Source: Halorussus caseinilyticus
Lineage (GTDB): Archaea; Halobacteriota; Halobacteria; Halobacteriales; Haladaptataceae
DNA length: 64,000 bases
NCBI RefSeq assembly: GCF_029338395.1
Contig: NZ_CP119809.1
Span: 1,240,001-1,304,000 of the forward strand
Direction: 5' to 3'
Of the stretch, positions 42,221-50,387 are shown one piece after another. Both the position numbers and the translations under genes were made by a program. How positions within the stretch are numbered: the first letter of the stretch is position 1; each line of letters starts with the position of its first letter. Under the pieces are notes generated by a model that saw only the letters and a program-made list of their open reading frames with translations, was not told the DNA's origin and ran no database searches.

Positions 42221-42885
42221 TGGCCGGAGAGAAGTCCCCCGAACAGCGGCCGCCGAACCCCGATTCCGACCGGTTCGCGCCGGGCGCGTGGCGCTACGCC
42301 CTCGCGGGGTTCGCGCTCGCGGTTCCGGCCGCGATACTCGCTCGACTCCGCGACCGGTCGCGGGCGTGGGGTCTCGGATTCGCCCTGTTGGGCGTCGGTG
42401 CCCTGCTGTTCCACCGCGACCCCGACCGGACGCCGCCCGACTCGGGCGTCCTCGCGCCCGCCGACGGCCGGGTCTCGGTCGTCCGCGAGGAGGGCGACCG
42501 GGTTCGGGTCGGCGTGTTCATGAACGTCACCGACGTTCACGTCAACCGCGCGCCGCTAGGCGGGCGTGTCGAGGCGGTCGAACACGAACCCGGCAAGCAC
42601 CGCCCGGCGTTCTCGAAGGAGTCGGACAAAAACGAGAAACTCCACGTCCGCTTCGCCGACCACGACGTGACGCTCATCGCCGGAGCGTTCGCGCGCCGCA
42701 TCCACCCCTACGTCGAGTCCGGCGACGAACTCGGCCGCGGCGAGCGACTCGGCCACGTCTCGTTCGGCAGTCGCGCCGACGTTCTGCTCCCCGAATCGGT
42801 CGGTCTCGGGGACGTGGCCGTCGAGCGCGGCCAGAAGGTGCGGGCGGGCGAGACGGTACTCGCGGACACTCAGTCGCCGCTGTAG
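42220..42885 (+). CDS. Archaetidylserine decarboxylase (protein-sorting type PSD)
   Basis: Converts archaetidylserine to archaetidylethanolamine; in Haloferax the homologue is needed for archaeosortase-dependent protein lipidation. 221 residues: N-terminal cytosolic tail, one or two membrane helices (WGLGFALLGVGALLFH region), then the PSD domain with VLAPADGRVSVVREEGD, MNVTDVHVNRAPLGG, and VTLIAGAFARRIHPYV. The self-cleavage site is FGSRADVLLP (Gly-Ser near 179), where Ser becomes the pyruvoyl group. It overlaps the convergent RHH gene by 16 bases. Confidence 0.9.
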   Translation: MAGEKSPEQRPPNPDSDRFAPGAWRYALAGFALAVPAAILARLRDRSRAWGLGFALLGVGALLFHRDPDRTPPDSGVLAPADGRVSVVREEGDRVRVGVFMNVTDVHVNRAPLGGRVEAVEHEPGKHRPAFSKESDKNEKLHVRFADHDVTLIAGAFARRIHPYVESGDELGRGERLGHVSFGSRADVLLPESVGLGDVAVERGQKVRAGETVLADTQSPL

Positions 42886-43025
42886 TCTCCGCCGTGGAAC
42901 AGCGTGCGCTCCTCGGCCTCGTAGATGTTGATGAGTTCCTCGACGATTTCGTCGTAGGACTCGTCTTCGACCCGGAGGCTGTCGAGGCGCTCTATCGTCT
43001 CCTCGTCCAGTTGAACTTTGGGCAT
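42870..43025 (-). CDS. Short ribbon-helix-helix-like protein (DUF7557 type)
   Basis: 51 residues from the ATG at 43025. A single RHH-like unit: MPKVQLDEETIERLDSLRVE (strand and helix 1), DESYDEIVEELINIYEAE (helix 2). RHH dimers usually contact the major groove through the first strand (KVQL). The C-terminus (FHGGDYSGD) is flexible. Possibly an autorepressor or an antitoxin-like protein, but no toxin gene is adjacent. It overlaps the end of the decarboxylase gene on the opposite strand. Confidence 0.78.
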   Translation of the reverse strand: MPKVQLDEETIERLDSLRVEDESYDEIVEELINIYEAEERTLFHGGDYSGD

Positions 43026-43077
43026 CGGAGCGAAGTAAGCCGTCGAACCTCTTAAGCGACAGGGCGGGAGCGGCACC

Positions 43078-44700
43078 TCACAACCGGTCGTCCACGTGGT
43101 CGGCGGCCTTCAGCGCGAGGGCCGCGATTGTCAGCGTCGGGTTCAGCGCGCCGCCGGTCACGAAGACGCTACTCGACGCAACCGACAGATTCCGCAGGTC
43201 GTGAGTCCGGAGTCGCGGGTTCACCACGCTCTCGTCGGGGTCGGTACCCATCCGGGTCGTGCCCATGTGGTGGCACGCCGGGCCGGTGTTCGACGGGCCG
43301 ACCGACCACGAGACTTCGACGCCCAACTCGTCCAGAATCGCGCGCTGAATCTCGTTGGCCCGCCGGATGCTGGCCTCCGTCCGGTCGTCCACCCGCCAGT
43401 GGATTTCGGGCACCGGATTCCCGTGGTCGTCGGTCGTCGAGCGGTCGAGCGTGATGCGGTTCTCCTTGCGCGGACGCTGGCCGACCAACCCGCCCATCGC
43501 AATCGAGTTGCCGTAGCTCTCCCGGAGAGTGTCCAACAGGTCGTCGCCGAACTCCTCGCCCGAGAGCGCCATCTCGACCGGCGAGGGACCGGCGTAGTTC
43601 AAGAACTCCAGTTTGATGCTGTCGGGGGCCTTCTCGCCGCTCTCGTTGGACCACTCGGGAATCCCGCCCGCCGACCCCTCGGTCCCTCTCGTCGGGTCGT
43701 CGTAGAACTGGTGGCACTCGCTGGTGATGAACCCGACGTGGTTCTGGCGGGTCTCGCGGTCTATCGTCCCGCCCATCCCCGCGAAGAGGTGGTCCATGAA
43801 GTACCGGCCGACCGCGCCCGAGGAGTTGGCGAGACCGTCGGGGTACTGACCGGATTCGGACAGGAGCAGGAGGCGCGGAATCTCGACGCCGCCCGCCGCG
43901 AGGACGAACTCGCGGGCCGCCTGTCGGTGGGTCTCGCCGTCGGGCGTGGCGTAGACCGCCGCGGTCACGCGCTCGCCCGAGTCGTCGTGTTCGAGGCGCT
44001 GGACCGGGGCTTGGTCTACGACTCGCGCGCCTTCCGCCTCCGCCTTCTCGACGTGGTGGTCGGCCGAGTACTTCGCGCCGGAGGGACACACCGGCTTGCA
44101 GGTGCCGTACCCGACGCACGAACTCCGTCCGTCGTAGCCCTCGCTGTTTCGCGCGTTGGGCACCGAGTGCATCGTCACCCCCAGTCGCTCGCAGGTCTCG
44201 GCGAAGATGGAGTCGCTGTAGGAGGGCGGGAAGGCGGACATCGGGTACGGTTCCTCTCGGGGCGGGGCGTAGGGGTTGTCGTCCGCGCCCGAGACGCCCA
44301 GCGCTCGCTCCGCCTCGGCGTAGTAGGGCCGCAGGTCGTCGTAGTCGATGGGCCACTGCTCGAAGTCCGACTCGTGGAGGCGCATCACCATCCCCTGCCA
44401 GTGAAGCGTCGTGCCGCCGACGCCCTTCACGCGGGCGGCGTTCAGCGGGTAGAACCACTCGCCGCCGGAGGTGAACCGGTCTCGGGGACCGCCCATCTCC
44501 CACACCGAGAGCGGGCCGTGGGCGGGTCGAATCGCCCGTTCCATGCGCTCTTTTCGGTCGGCGAAGTCGAAGCGTTCGCCCGCTTCCAGAACCACCACGT
44601 CGCGGCCCCGGTCGGCGAGTCGGTGGGCGACGAGCGCGCCCGCGGGTCCGGCCCCGACCACGCACACGTCCGCACGGGGCGACGGGGTTCGGTCGGTCAT
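43078..44700 (-). CDS. GMC-family oxidoreductase, large subunit of a membrane dehydrogenase
   Basis: 540 residues from the ATG at 44700. The FAD-binding VCVVGAGPAGALVAHRL lies at 12-28, GVGGTTLHWQGMVMRLH is the second FAD loop, and the C-terminal NTGPACHHMGTTRMG region and TGGALNPTLTIAALALK supply the active-site His and Asn. The CVGYGTCKPVCPSGAKYS block resembles that of gluconate 2-dehydrogenase large subunits. The overlapping upstream gene encodes the matching small subunit. A cytochrome subunit is not nearby, so the electron acceptor is unclear. Probably sugar or sugar-acid oxidation. Confidence 0.92.
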   Translation of the reverse strand: MTDRTPSPRADVCVVGAGPAGALVAHRLADRGRDVVVLEAGERFDFADRKERMERAIRPAHGPLSVWEMGGPRDRFTSGGEWFYPLNAARVKGVGGTTLHWQGMVMRLHESDFEQWPIDYDDLRPYYAEAERALGVSGADDNPYAPPREEPYPMSAFPPSYSDSIFAETCERLGVTMHSVPNARNSEGYDGRSSCVGYGTCKPVCPSGAKYSADHHVEKAEAEGARVVDQAPVQRLEHDDSGERVTAAVYATPDGETHRQAAREFVLAAGGVEIPRLLLLSESGQYPDGLANSSGAVGRYFMDHLFAGMGGTIDRETRQNHVGFITSECHQFYDDPTRGTEGSAGGIPEWSNESGEKAPDSIKLEFLNYAGPSPVEMALSGEEFGDDLLDTLRESYGNSIAMGGLVGQRPRKENRITLDRSTTDDHGNPVPEIHWRVDDRTEASIRRANEIQRAILDELGVEVSWSVGPSNTGPACHHMGTTRMGTDPDESVVNPRLRTHDLRNLSVASSSVFVTGGALNPTLTIAALALKAADHVDDRL

Positions 44701-45236
44701 CCTCGGCCTCCGTCGGAGTTCGGCCCCCGCCGATAGCTTCCGGTCCCGCCGGGGTGTCCCTGCGGGTTCTCGATGCCGACGAGTCTCCCGCCGGTCGGCG
44801 AGGTGTAGAGGGCGTACAGCAGTTCGTTGACGAGGAAGTACCGGACCCGGGCCGGGTCGCTCCCCTCTGGGTCGGGACTCGCGGTATCGACGCCCATCTG
44901 GTCCAGCACGGACTCGCGGGTCTCGGCGTCCAACTCCCGGAAGTCGTCGTCGTGCCACGTCCGGGCGTACTCGTCGAGCGTCGAGAGCGCGGCCACCACC
45001 CCCTCGCGGTACTCGGGTCGGTCCTCGACTCGGCCGAGCGCGTAGGTCCGGACGAACTCCTCGACGCCCGAGACCGGCGAGGGGTAGACGACTTCCGCGA
45101 GCGACAGCAGGGACGCCATCCGGTCTTCGGGCGAGGGGTCGTCGGCGAAGGGATTGCCCGTCAGCACCGCGCCGGTGCCGACGGCGACGCCGCCCGCCGC
45201 GAGTGCGGCCAGCGCGTCCCGACGAGTCAGTTCCAT
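44697..45236 (-). CDS. Gluconate 2-dehydrogenase subunit 3-like protein, Tat exported
   Basis: 179 residues. N-terminal Tat signal (TRRDALAALAAGGVAVGTGAV, about 4-24) then a gamma-subunit-like domain (LLSLAEVVYPSPVSGVEEFVRTYALGR, VRYFLVNELLYALYTSPTGG). In characterised complexes this subunit carries the partner flavoprotein through the Tat system. Its TGA overlaps the GMC start (ATGA), consistent with co-translational assembly and export of the pair to the outer face of the membrane. Confidence 0.88.
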   Translation of the reverse strand: MELTRRDALAALAAGGVAVGTGAVLTGNPFADDPSPEDRMASLLSLAEVVYPSPVSGVEEFVRTYALGRVEDRPEYREGVVAALSTLDEYARTWHDDDFRELDAETRESVLDQMGVDTASPDPEGSDPARVRYFLVNELLYALYTSPTGGRLVGIENPQGHPGGTGSYRRGPNSDGGRG

Positions 45237-45342
45237 TCGGGACGAGTTAGGTCGGCCTAAAACTTAGGGGTTGCCATGTCGGACCGGTCGGCCGAACGTG
45301 TCCGGAGTCGGAACCAAACCCCGCGCCGTCGTACCGTCGAGC

Positions 45343-45525
45343 ATGGTAGACGACCACACACGTCTCCGGGGTGGAATCGCACTCGTCGCGCTCGGGACCG
45401 TCCTGCTTTTCGGACCCGTCGCGCTCGGCCTGCCGTTCGCGGGGACGGCGGGCGCGGTTGCCGTGTTGGGTCTGGCCGCCGGTGCCGTGCTGGTCGGCAC
45501 CGCGGGCGACGGGCGTCCGGTGTGA
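45343..45525 (+). CDS. 60-residue two-span membrane protein, paralogue A
   Basis: ATG at 45343 (MVDDHTRLRGG). Two hydrophobic helices, IALVALGTVLLFGPVALGLP and GAVAVLGLAAGAVLVGTAG, with little else. It resembles the next small gene in length, N-terminal DDxTxLxGG and helix spacing, so the two look like tandem duplicates. Function unknown. Confidence 0.7.
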   Translation: MVDDHTRLRGGIALVALGTVLLFGPVALGLPFAGTAGAVAVLGLAAGAVLVGTAGDGRPV

Positions 45526-45676
45526 GCGCGACGGCGAGAAATGTAAATCGTTATTTAAGAAACTAAACTATTTGTTTCGGAACGAGATACATTTGTCTAG
45601 ACGCACTCCCGACCGTGACGGCCGTAGACGAGTTTCGGCACCCGAAGCTAAGTGGCCGGGCGTCGAGACCGGTTGC

Positions 45677-45856
45677 ATGGACGACAACACGCAACTCTGG
45701 GGCGGGGCAGTCCTCCTCTTTCTCGGTGCGCTGATTCTGTTCGCGCCGCAGATACTCACCCTGCAGTACACGTCGCTGTTGCTCGCAGTCGCCGTCCTCG
45801 TCCTCGCGGCGGGTGCGCTTCTGGTCGGCCTGTCGAGGCGCGGACGCGCCGTCTGA
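45677..45856 (+). CDS. 59-residue two-span membrane protein, paralogue B
   Basis: ATG at 45677 (MDDNTQLWGG). Helices AVLLFLGALILFAPQIL and LLLAVAVLVLAAGALLVGL, then a short basic tail (SRRGRAV). It is the close relative of the gene 150 bases upstream. A 13-base-arm hairpin follows its stop. Function unknown; candidate partner of a larger membrane complex. Confidence 0.7.
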   Translation: MDDNTQLWGGAVLLFLGALILFAPQILTLQYTSLLLAVAVLVLAAGALLVGLSRRGRAV

Positions 45857-45883
45857 AGTCGTCGCGCCGGTCGGTCTCGTCTC

Positions 45884-45912
45884 TGCGCCGCGACGGTTTC
45901 CGTCGCGGCGCA
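45884..45912 (+). terminator. Hairpin after the small membrane gene B
   Basis: Arms 45884-45896 and 45900-45912 are exact complements (13 bases) with a TTT loop, 28 bases after the TGA. It precedes the promoter region of the acyl-CoA synthetase. Confidence 0.7.
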
Positions 45913-45971
45913 CTCCCGCGATTCGGGAACGAGCGATACAATGAAATATCCGTCTGTCGAGGATTCAGGAT

Positions 45972-47612
45972 ATGCCTCTCGACTACGAGCGCGAACGCGA
46001 GACATTCGAGTGGGACATCCCGGACGACTACAACGTACCGGCGGTGGTCGAGGACCACGCCGAGTCGTTCGGCGACCGACTCGCGGTCCGGTTCCGCGAC
46101 GACGAGGGCGGCGAGGCCGAGCGAACCTACGCCGAGATTCGGGACGACGCCAACCGGTTCGCCAACGCGCTGGCCGACCTCGGCGTCGGCGAGGGCGACC
46201 GGGTGATGCACCTGTTCCCGCGCCACCCCGACGCCTTCGCCATCCAAGTCGGCGCGCTGGCCCGCGGCGCGCTTCTGGTCCCCTGTTCGGCCATGCTCAA
46301 GCCGAAAGACCTCGCCTTCCGCGCGAACGACTGCGAGGCCGAGACCGTCGTCGTCCACGAGGACCTGACCGAGATGGTCGAACCGATTCTTTCCGAGACG
46401 CCGATTTCGCGCGTGGTCGTCCTCTCCGCCGAGGGCGAGACCGTCGAGCGCGAGGACTGGCACGCCTTCGAGGACCTCGTAGCGGAACACGACGCCGACC
46501 ACGAGGGACCGGCCCTCGCCGCCGAGGACCCGATGTCCATCAACTACACCAGCGGAACGACCGGCCAACCCAAACCCGTCCTCCACCGCCACCGGTGGCT
46601 TCGGTGCTTCGAACTCGTGAACGGCCCGTACTGGTGGGGCGTCACCAGCGAGACCGACTTCTCCGAGGAACTGCTCTGGGCGACCACCGGCACCGGGTGG
46701 GCCAAGTGGTTCTGGAGTCCGGTCGGCGTGGCGCTGACGACCGGCGCGCCCCAGTTCGTCTACGAGGGCGACTTCGACCCCGAGACGTTCCTCGACCTGA
46801 TGGACGAGGAGGGGGTCACCCGCCTCTGTGCGGTGCCGACCCAGTACCGGATGTTCACGCAGGTGGACGACCTCGCGGGCTACGACCTCGCGCTCGAAGA
46901 GGCGGTCTCGGCGGGCGAACCGCTCAACCGCGAACCGATTCAGGAGTTCGAGGACGCCTTCGGCGTCACCCCCCGCGACGGCTACGGCCAGACCGAAACC
47001 GTCGCCCTCGTCACCAACTACCCCGGCATCGACGTGAAACCCGGAAGCATGGGCAAGCCGGTGCCCGGTATCGACGTGACCCTGCTCGACACCCAAGACG
47101 AGGAGGAGGTCGAACCCGGCGAGACCGGCGAAATCGGCGTCCCCGTGGACAGTCCCGCCATCTTCGACGGCTACTACGAGAAACCAGACCTCGACGCCGA
47201 AACCTTCCACGGCGACTACTACCGGACCGGGGACCTCGCCCGGATGGACGAGGACGGCTACTTCTTCTTCGAGGGCCGGGCCGACGACATCATCATCTCG
47301 TCGGGCTACCGCATCGGCCCGTTCGAGGTCGAAGACGCCCTCGTGGGACACGAAGCGGTCGCGGAGGCCGCGGCGGTCGCAAGCCCCCACGACGAACGCG
47401 GGAACGTCGTCAAAGCCTACGTCGTCCTCGCCGACGGCTACGAGGGCGACGACGAGTTGACCGACCAACTCCAAACGTACATGAAAGAGGAGACGGCCCC
47501 GTACAAGTATCCGCGCCGCATCGAGTACGTCGAGGAACTCCCGACGACTTCCAGCGGGAAGATTCGACGCATCGAGCTTCGAGAGGAGGAACGCCAAAAG
47601 TTCGGCGAGTAA
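45972..47612 (+). CDS. Acyl-CoA synthetase (AMP-forming), medium-chain/acetyl type
   Basis: ATP-dependent activation of a carboxylate to its CoA thioester through an acyl-AMP. 546 residues. The P-loop YTSGTTGQPK is at 192-201; the A8 motif TGDLARMDEDGYFFFEGRADD, the adenine-binding DGYGQTE and the late PTTSSGKIRR with the catalytic Lys are intact. The family is close to haloarchaeal butyrate/medium-chain acyl-CoA synthetases (ACSM-like); substrate unknown. It is followed divergently in context by a histidine kinase. Confidence 0.92.
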   Translation: MPLDYERERETFEWDIPDDYNVPAVVEDHAESFGDRLAVRFRDDEGGEAERTYAEIRDDANRFANALADLGVGEGDRVMHLFPRHPDAFAIQVGALARGALLVPCSAMLKPKDLAFRANDCEAETVVVHEDLTEMVEPILSETPISRVVVLSAEGETVEREDWHAFEDLVAEHDADHEGPALAAEDPMSINYTSGTTGQPKPVLHRHRWLRCFELVNGPYWWGVTSETDFSEELLWATTGTGWAKWFWSPVGVALTTGAPQFVYEGDFDPETFLDLMDEEGVTRLCAVPTQYRMFTQVDDLAGYDLALEEAVSAGEPLNREPIQEFEDAFGVTPRDGYGQTETVALVTNYPGIDVKPGSMGKPVPGIDVTLLDTQDEEEVEPGETGEIGVPVDSPAIFDGYYEKPDLDAETFHGDYYRTGDLARMDEDGYFFFEGRADDIIISSGYRIGPFEVEDALVGHEAVAEAAAVASPHDERGNVVKAYVVLADGYEGDDELTDQLQTYMKEETAPYKYPRRIEYVEELPTTSSGKIRRIELREEERQKFGE

Positions 47613-47794
47613 TATATCTAGTTTCGATTATACGTCTTCGAAAACCGACGCCGCTCGACAGTCGCTACCGACACGAATCGGGACATTCACCGGACAGAGA
47701 CGCCGATACCTGACGTGACGTTCGTTCGCGTGTCTCTGTCTAGTATGGTGACAATCAACAAGACCTATCACAGACGGATATAAATTACGAGAAT

Positions 47795-48955
47795 ATGAAC
47801 TTGAAACGTAACTGGCTCCGGCGGAGGAGCGAGAAGTTACTACCGACGCTCGTCGCCGGTCTCGGTAGCGTCTTGTTCCTCGTCTACGTCGGGGAACGTC
47901 TCATTCTCTACGAGGGTCAAAACTTTCACTCGAACGGCTTTCTCGCGGACCTGCTCATCGCCGTGACCTTCATCCTGCCGCTCGTAGCTGGCGGCTATCA
48001 CCTCGCCCGGAGCGACCTTCCACCGAGTCGCTACCCGCGAATCGTGAAGTGGGTCTTCGGCGGGCTAGCCTTCTTCTTCTTCATCAACAGCATCATGATG
48101 GCGATTTCGTCGTTCGACACCTTCGCGCTCCGGGTCTCGTGGGGACGATGGGCGGCGAGCGTCGGCGGAACGACCGGCCTGCTGGTCGGCTACATCGAGG
48201 CGCGGGCCATCCAGCGCGAACTCGAAGCCCAACGCGCCGCGATACGGGCTGAAGAGGCCGAAAACCAGCGCCAGTGGCTCGACTACCTCAACGGCGTCCT
48301 CCGCCACGAGGTGCTGAACACCGCGAACGTCATCGTGGGTTACGCGTCGCTACTGCTCGAAGACGAGAGCCTCGACGACGCCACCAGAGCGCAACTCGAA
48401 ACGATTCACAGGCAGGGCAAAGACATGACGAAGGTCATCAGGGACGTGCAGGTGTTGTTAGACGCCACGTCTGACGTTGCCCAGTTGGACCCGACGAACC
48501 TCTCGGAGATACTCGACGCCGAACTGGACCAACTTCGGGACACGTACGAGTCCGTGACGGTCGAGGCGTCGATACCGGACGACGTGTTCGTGTTGGCCGA
48601 CGAACTCCTCCCGCGAACGTTCTCGAACCTCCTGCGGAACGCGGTCGAACACAACGACGCCGACTCGCCGGAGGTTCGTCTGAGCGTCGAACGAGTCGGC
48701 GACTCGGCCGTCGTCCGAGTCGCCGACAACGGGCCGGGGATTCCGGCGAACCAACACACGACGCTCTTCGAACGCGGCGACAACACCGGGGCCAAACACG
48801 GTCTCGGTCTCTATCTCGTCCGGACGCTGGTCGAACGCTACGGCGGGTCCGTCGAGTTGGCCGAGACTGGACCCGACGGGAGCGTCTTCACCGTCGAACT
48901 CCCGATAGCCGAGTCAGCGACCGCGGACGGTCACGCCGACGATTCTGCGAAGTAG
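47795..48955 (+). CDS. Membrane sensor histidine kinase
   Basis: 386 residues. Four hydrophobic segments lie within the first 135 residues (for example LVAGLGSVLFLVYVGERLI, LADLLIAVTFILPLVAGG, WVFGGLAFFFFINSIMMAI), like a 4TM sensor without an extended extracellular domain. A coiled linker (around 138-162) leads to the dimerisation helix with the phospho-acceptor His171 (LRHEVLN), then an HATPase domain with NLLRNAVEHN (N box), VADNGPGIP (G1) and GLGLYLVRTLVE (G2). No response regulator is adjacent, so the partner is unknown. A GATATAAATT lies so close to the ATG that transcription would begin inside the gene; the promoter is unclear. The end overlaps the convergent asparaginase by 25 bases. 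Confidence 0.9.
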   Translation: MNLKRNWLRRRSEKLLPTLVAGLGSVLFLVYVGERLILYEGQNFHSNGFLADLLIAVTFILPLVAGGYHLARSDLPPSRYPRIVKWVFGGLAFFFFINSIMMAISSFDTFALRVSWGRWAASVGGTTGLLVGYIEARAIQRELEAQRAAIRAEEAENQRQWLDYLNGVLRHEVLNTANVIVGYASLLLEDESLDDATRAQLETIHRQGKDMTKVIRDVQVLLDATSDVAQLDPTNLSEILDAELDQLRDTYESVTVEASIPDDVFVLADELLPRTFSNLLRNAVEHNDADSPEVRLSVERVGDSAVVRVADNGPGIPANQHTTLFERGDNTGAKHGLGLYLVRTLVERYGGSVELAETGPDGSVFTVELPIAESATADGHADDSAK

Positions 48956-49917
48956 TCCGCCACCTCGTCGTCCACATCTTCTTGGTCCACCGCTTCCAGC
49001 GCCAGCGCGAGTTTCACGCGGGCCTTCCACGGCGCGAGGTCCCCGCCCGGAATCGCGCCCGCGTCCTGCAACGTCTGGCCGCCGCCCGCCGTCCCGTAGA
49101 CTGCGCCGGTCGCGCCCGCACCGCACCGCGAGGTCACCACGACCGGAACGCCCGCGTCCATCGCCTCGACAATCGCCTCGCCGAGGTCGGTCGTCGCGTT
49201 CCCGAGTCCGGTCCCGGCGACGACGATACCGTCCGCACCGGATTCCGCCGCGCGCGTGACCTGCGCTCCGTCCACGCCTGCGGCCGAGACTACCATCTCG
49301 ACGCGGGCGTCGGTTTCCGTCGTCGGAAGGTAGACCGACTCGCTCTCGGGGTCGCGGTGGAACCGAACGCCGTCGCGGGTCAGCGTGGCGACCGGCCCGT
49401 CGTTCGGCGAGGCGAACGCCGCGAGTTTGTGCGAGTGGACCTTCCGCACGTCGCGGGCGGCGTGGAGTTCGTCGTCGAACGCGAGGTAGACTCCCTCCTC
49501 GACCCGCCCGTGGGTCGCGGCGCGCACGGCCGCCAGCAGGTTCGCGGGCGCGTCGGAACTCGGTTCGTCCAGTCGGCGCTGTGCGCCCGTGACGACCACC
49601 GGAACCGGGAGCGAGCGAGTCAAATCGAGGAAGTAGGCGGTCTCGGCCATCGTGTCGGTGCCGTGGGTCACGACGATAGCGTCGGCACCGTCCTCGACCG
49701 CGGCGCGTGCGCGCTCGCCGACTTCCGCCATGATTCCGAAGTCCACGTCGAATCCGGGCACCTGCGAGACCGATTCGACGCTCAGGTCGGCGTAGGCCGA
49801 GAGGTCCGGAACCGAGACGAGGAGGTCCTCGCCGTCGAGACTCGGGGCCGCGCCGCCCTCGTCTGGCGTGCTTGCAATCGTTCCGCCGGTCGCGACGACG
49901 TGAACTCGCGGGAGCAT
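48931..49917 (-). CDS. L-asparaginase, type I
   Basis: Hydrolyses L-asparagine to aspartate and ammonia. 328 residues from the ATG at 49917. The first catalytic Thr is in ATGGTIAS (9-16), the second motif THGTDTMAET begins at 84 with Thr and Asp, and the Lys is in KVHSHKLAAF. The C-terminal domain (AGTGLGNATTDL, VVVTSRCGAGA) is the usual dimer unit. No signal peptide, so it is the cytosolic type. The 3' end overlaps the histidine kinase on the other strand. Confidence 0.92.
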   Translation of the reverse strand: MLPRVHVVATGGTIASTPDEGGAAPSLDGEDLLVSVPDLSAYADLSVESVSQVPGFDVDFGIMAEVGERARAAVEDGADAIVVTHGTDTMAETAYFLDLTRSLPVPVVVTGAQRRLDEPSSDAPANLLAAVRAATHGRVEEGVYLAFDDELHAARDVRKVHSHKLAAFASPNDGPVATLTRDGVRFHRDPESESVYLPTTETDARVEMVVSAAGVDGAQVTRAAESGADGIVVAGTGLGNATTDLGEAIVEAMDAGVPVVVTSRCGAGATGAVYGTAGGGQTLQDAGAIPGGDLAPWKARVKLALALEAVDQEDVDDEVADYFAESSA

Positions 49918-49985
49918 ACGCCTACTCGCGTCCGACGAGTCCAAGAACTTACGGAATCGCGCGCGTTTGCCGACACCGGGTCCGA

Positions 49986-50288
49986 CTACTCGACCCGAAA
50001 GCCTTCGTCGCGCAGAATCTCGTCGACGCGCTCGCGGTGGTCGCCCTGTAGTTCGATGCGGTCGTCGTCCACGGTCCCGCCGGTGGCGAGATTGCTCTTG
50101 AGCGTCGAGGCCAGTTCGCCCACGTCCACCGACGACCGGTCGAACCCCTCCACGATGGTCATCGCTTTCCCGTAGGTTCGCTCTTCGACTCTGACCGAGA
50201 GCTGTTGCTCCGCTCGACCGAGGTCCTCGTCGATTCCGAGTTCGTCCGGAAGCCCCGCCACGTCGCTGATGTCTTTGTCTTCCCCCAT
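49986..50288 (-). CDS. SUI1/eIF1-family translation factor
   Basis: 100 residues. The SUI1 core is seen in MTIVEGFDRSSVDVGELAST and SNLATGGTVDDDRIELQGDH. The archaeal aIF1 helps position the initiator tRNA on the small ribosomal subunit. An N-terminal acidic extension (EDKDISDVAGLPDELG) has about 25 residues, which matches the haloarchaeal version. It is divergent from the tungsten-type AOR gene. Confidence 0.9.
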   Translation of the reverse strand: MGEDKDISDVAGLPDELGIDEDLGRAEQQLSVRVEERTYGKAMTIVEGFDRSSVDVGELASTLKSNLATGGTVDDDRIELQGDHRERVDEILRDEGFRVE

Positions 50289-50387
50289 GCTCGGACGTAG
50301 GCGGTCCGCACCTTTCAGACTTCCCCGAGTCGAGTCGGCTACCGCAATCCCCGGATTTACGTGCTTCCGTCCGAACCCCCGGTAGAG

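Noticed and set aside
47777-47786. GATATAAATT as TATA box of the histidine kinase
   Set aside because: It is only about 15 bases from the ATG, so transcription would begin inside the gene; kept only as a remark.
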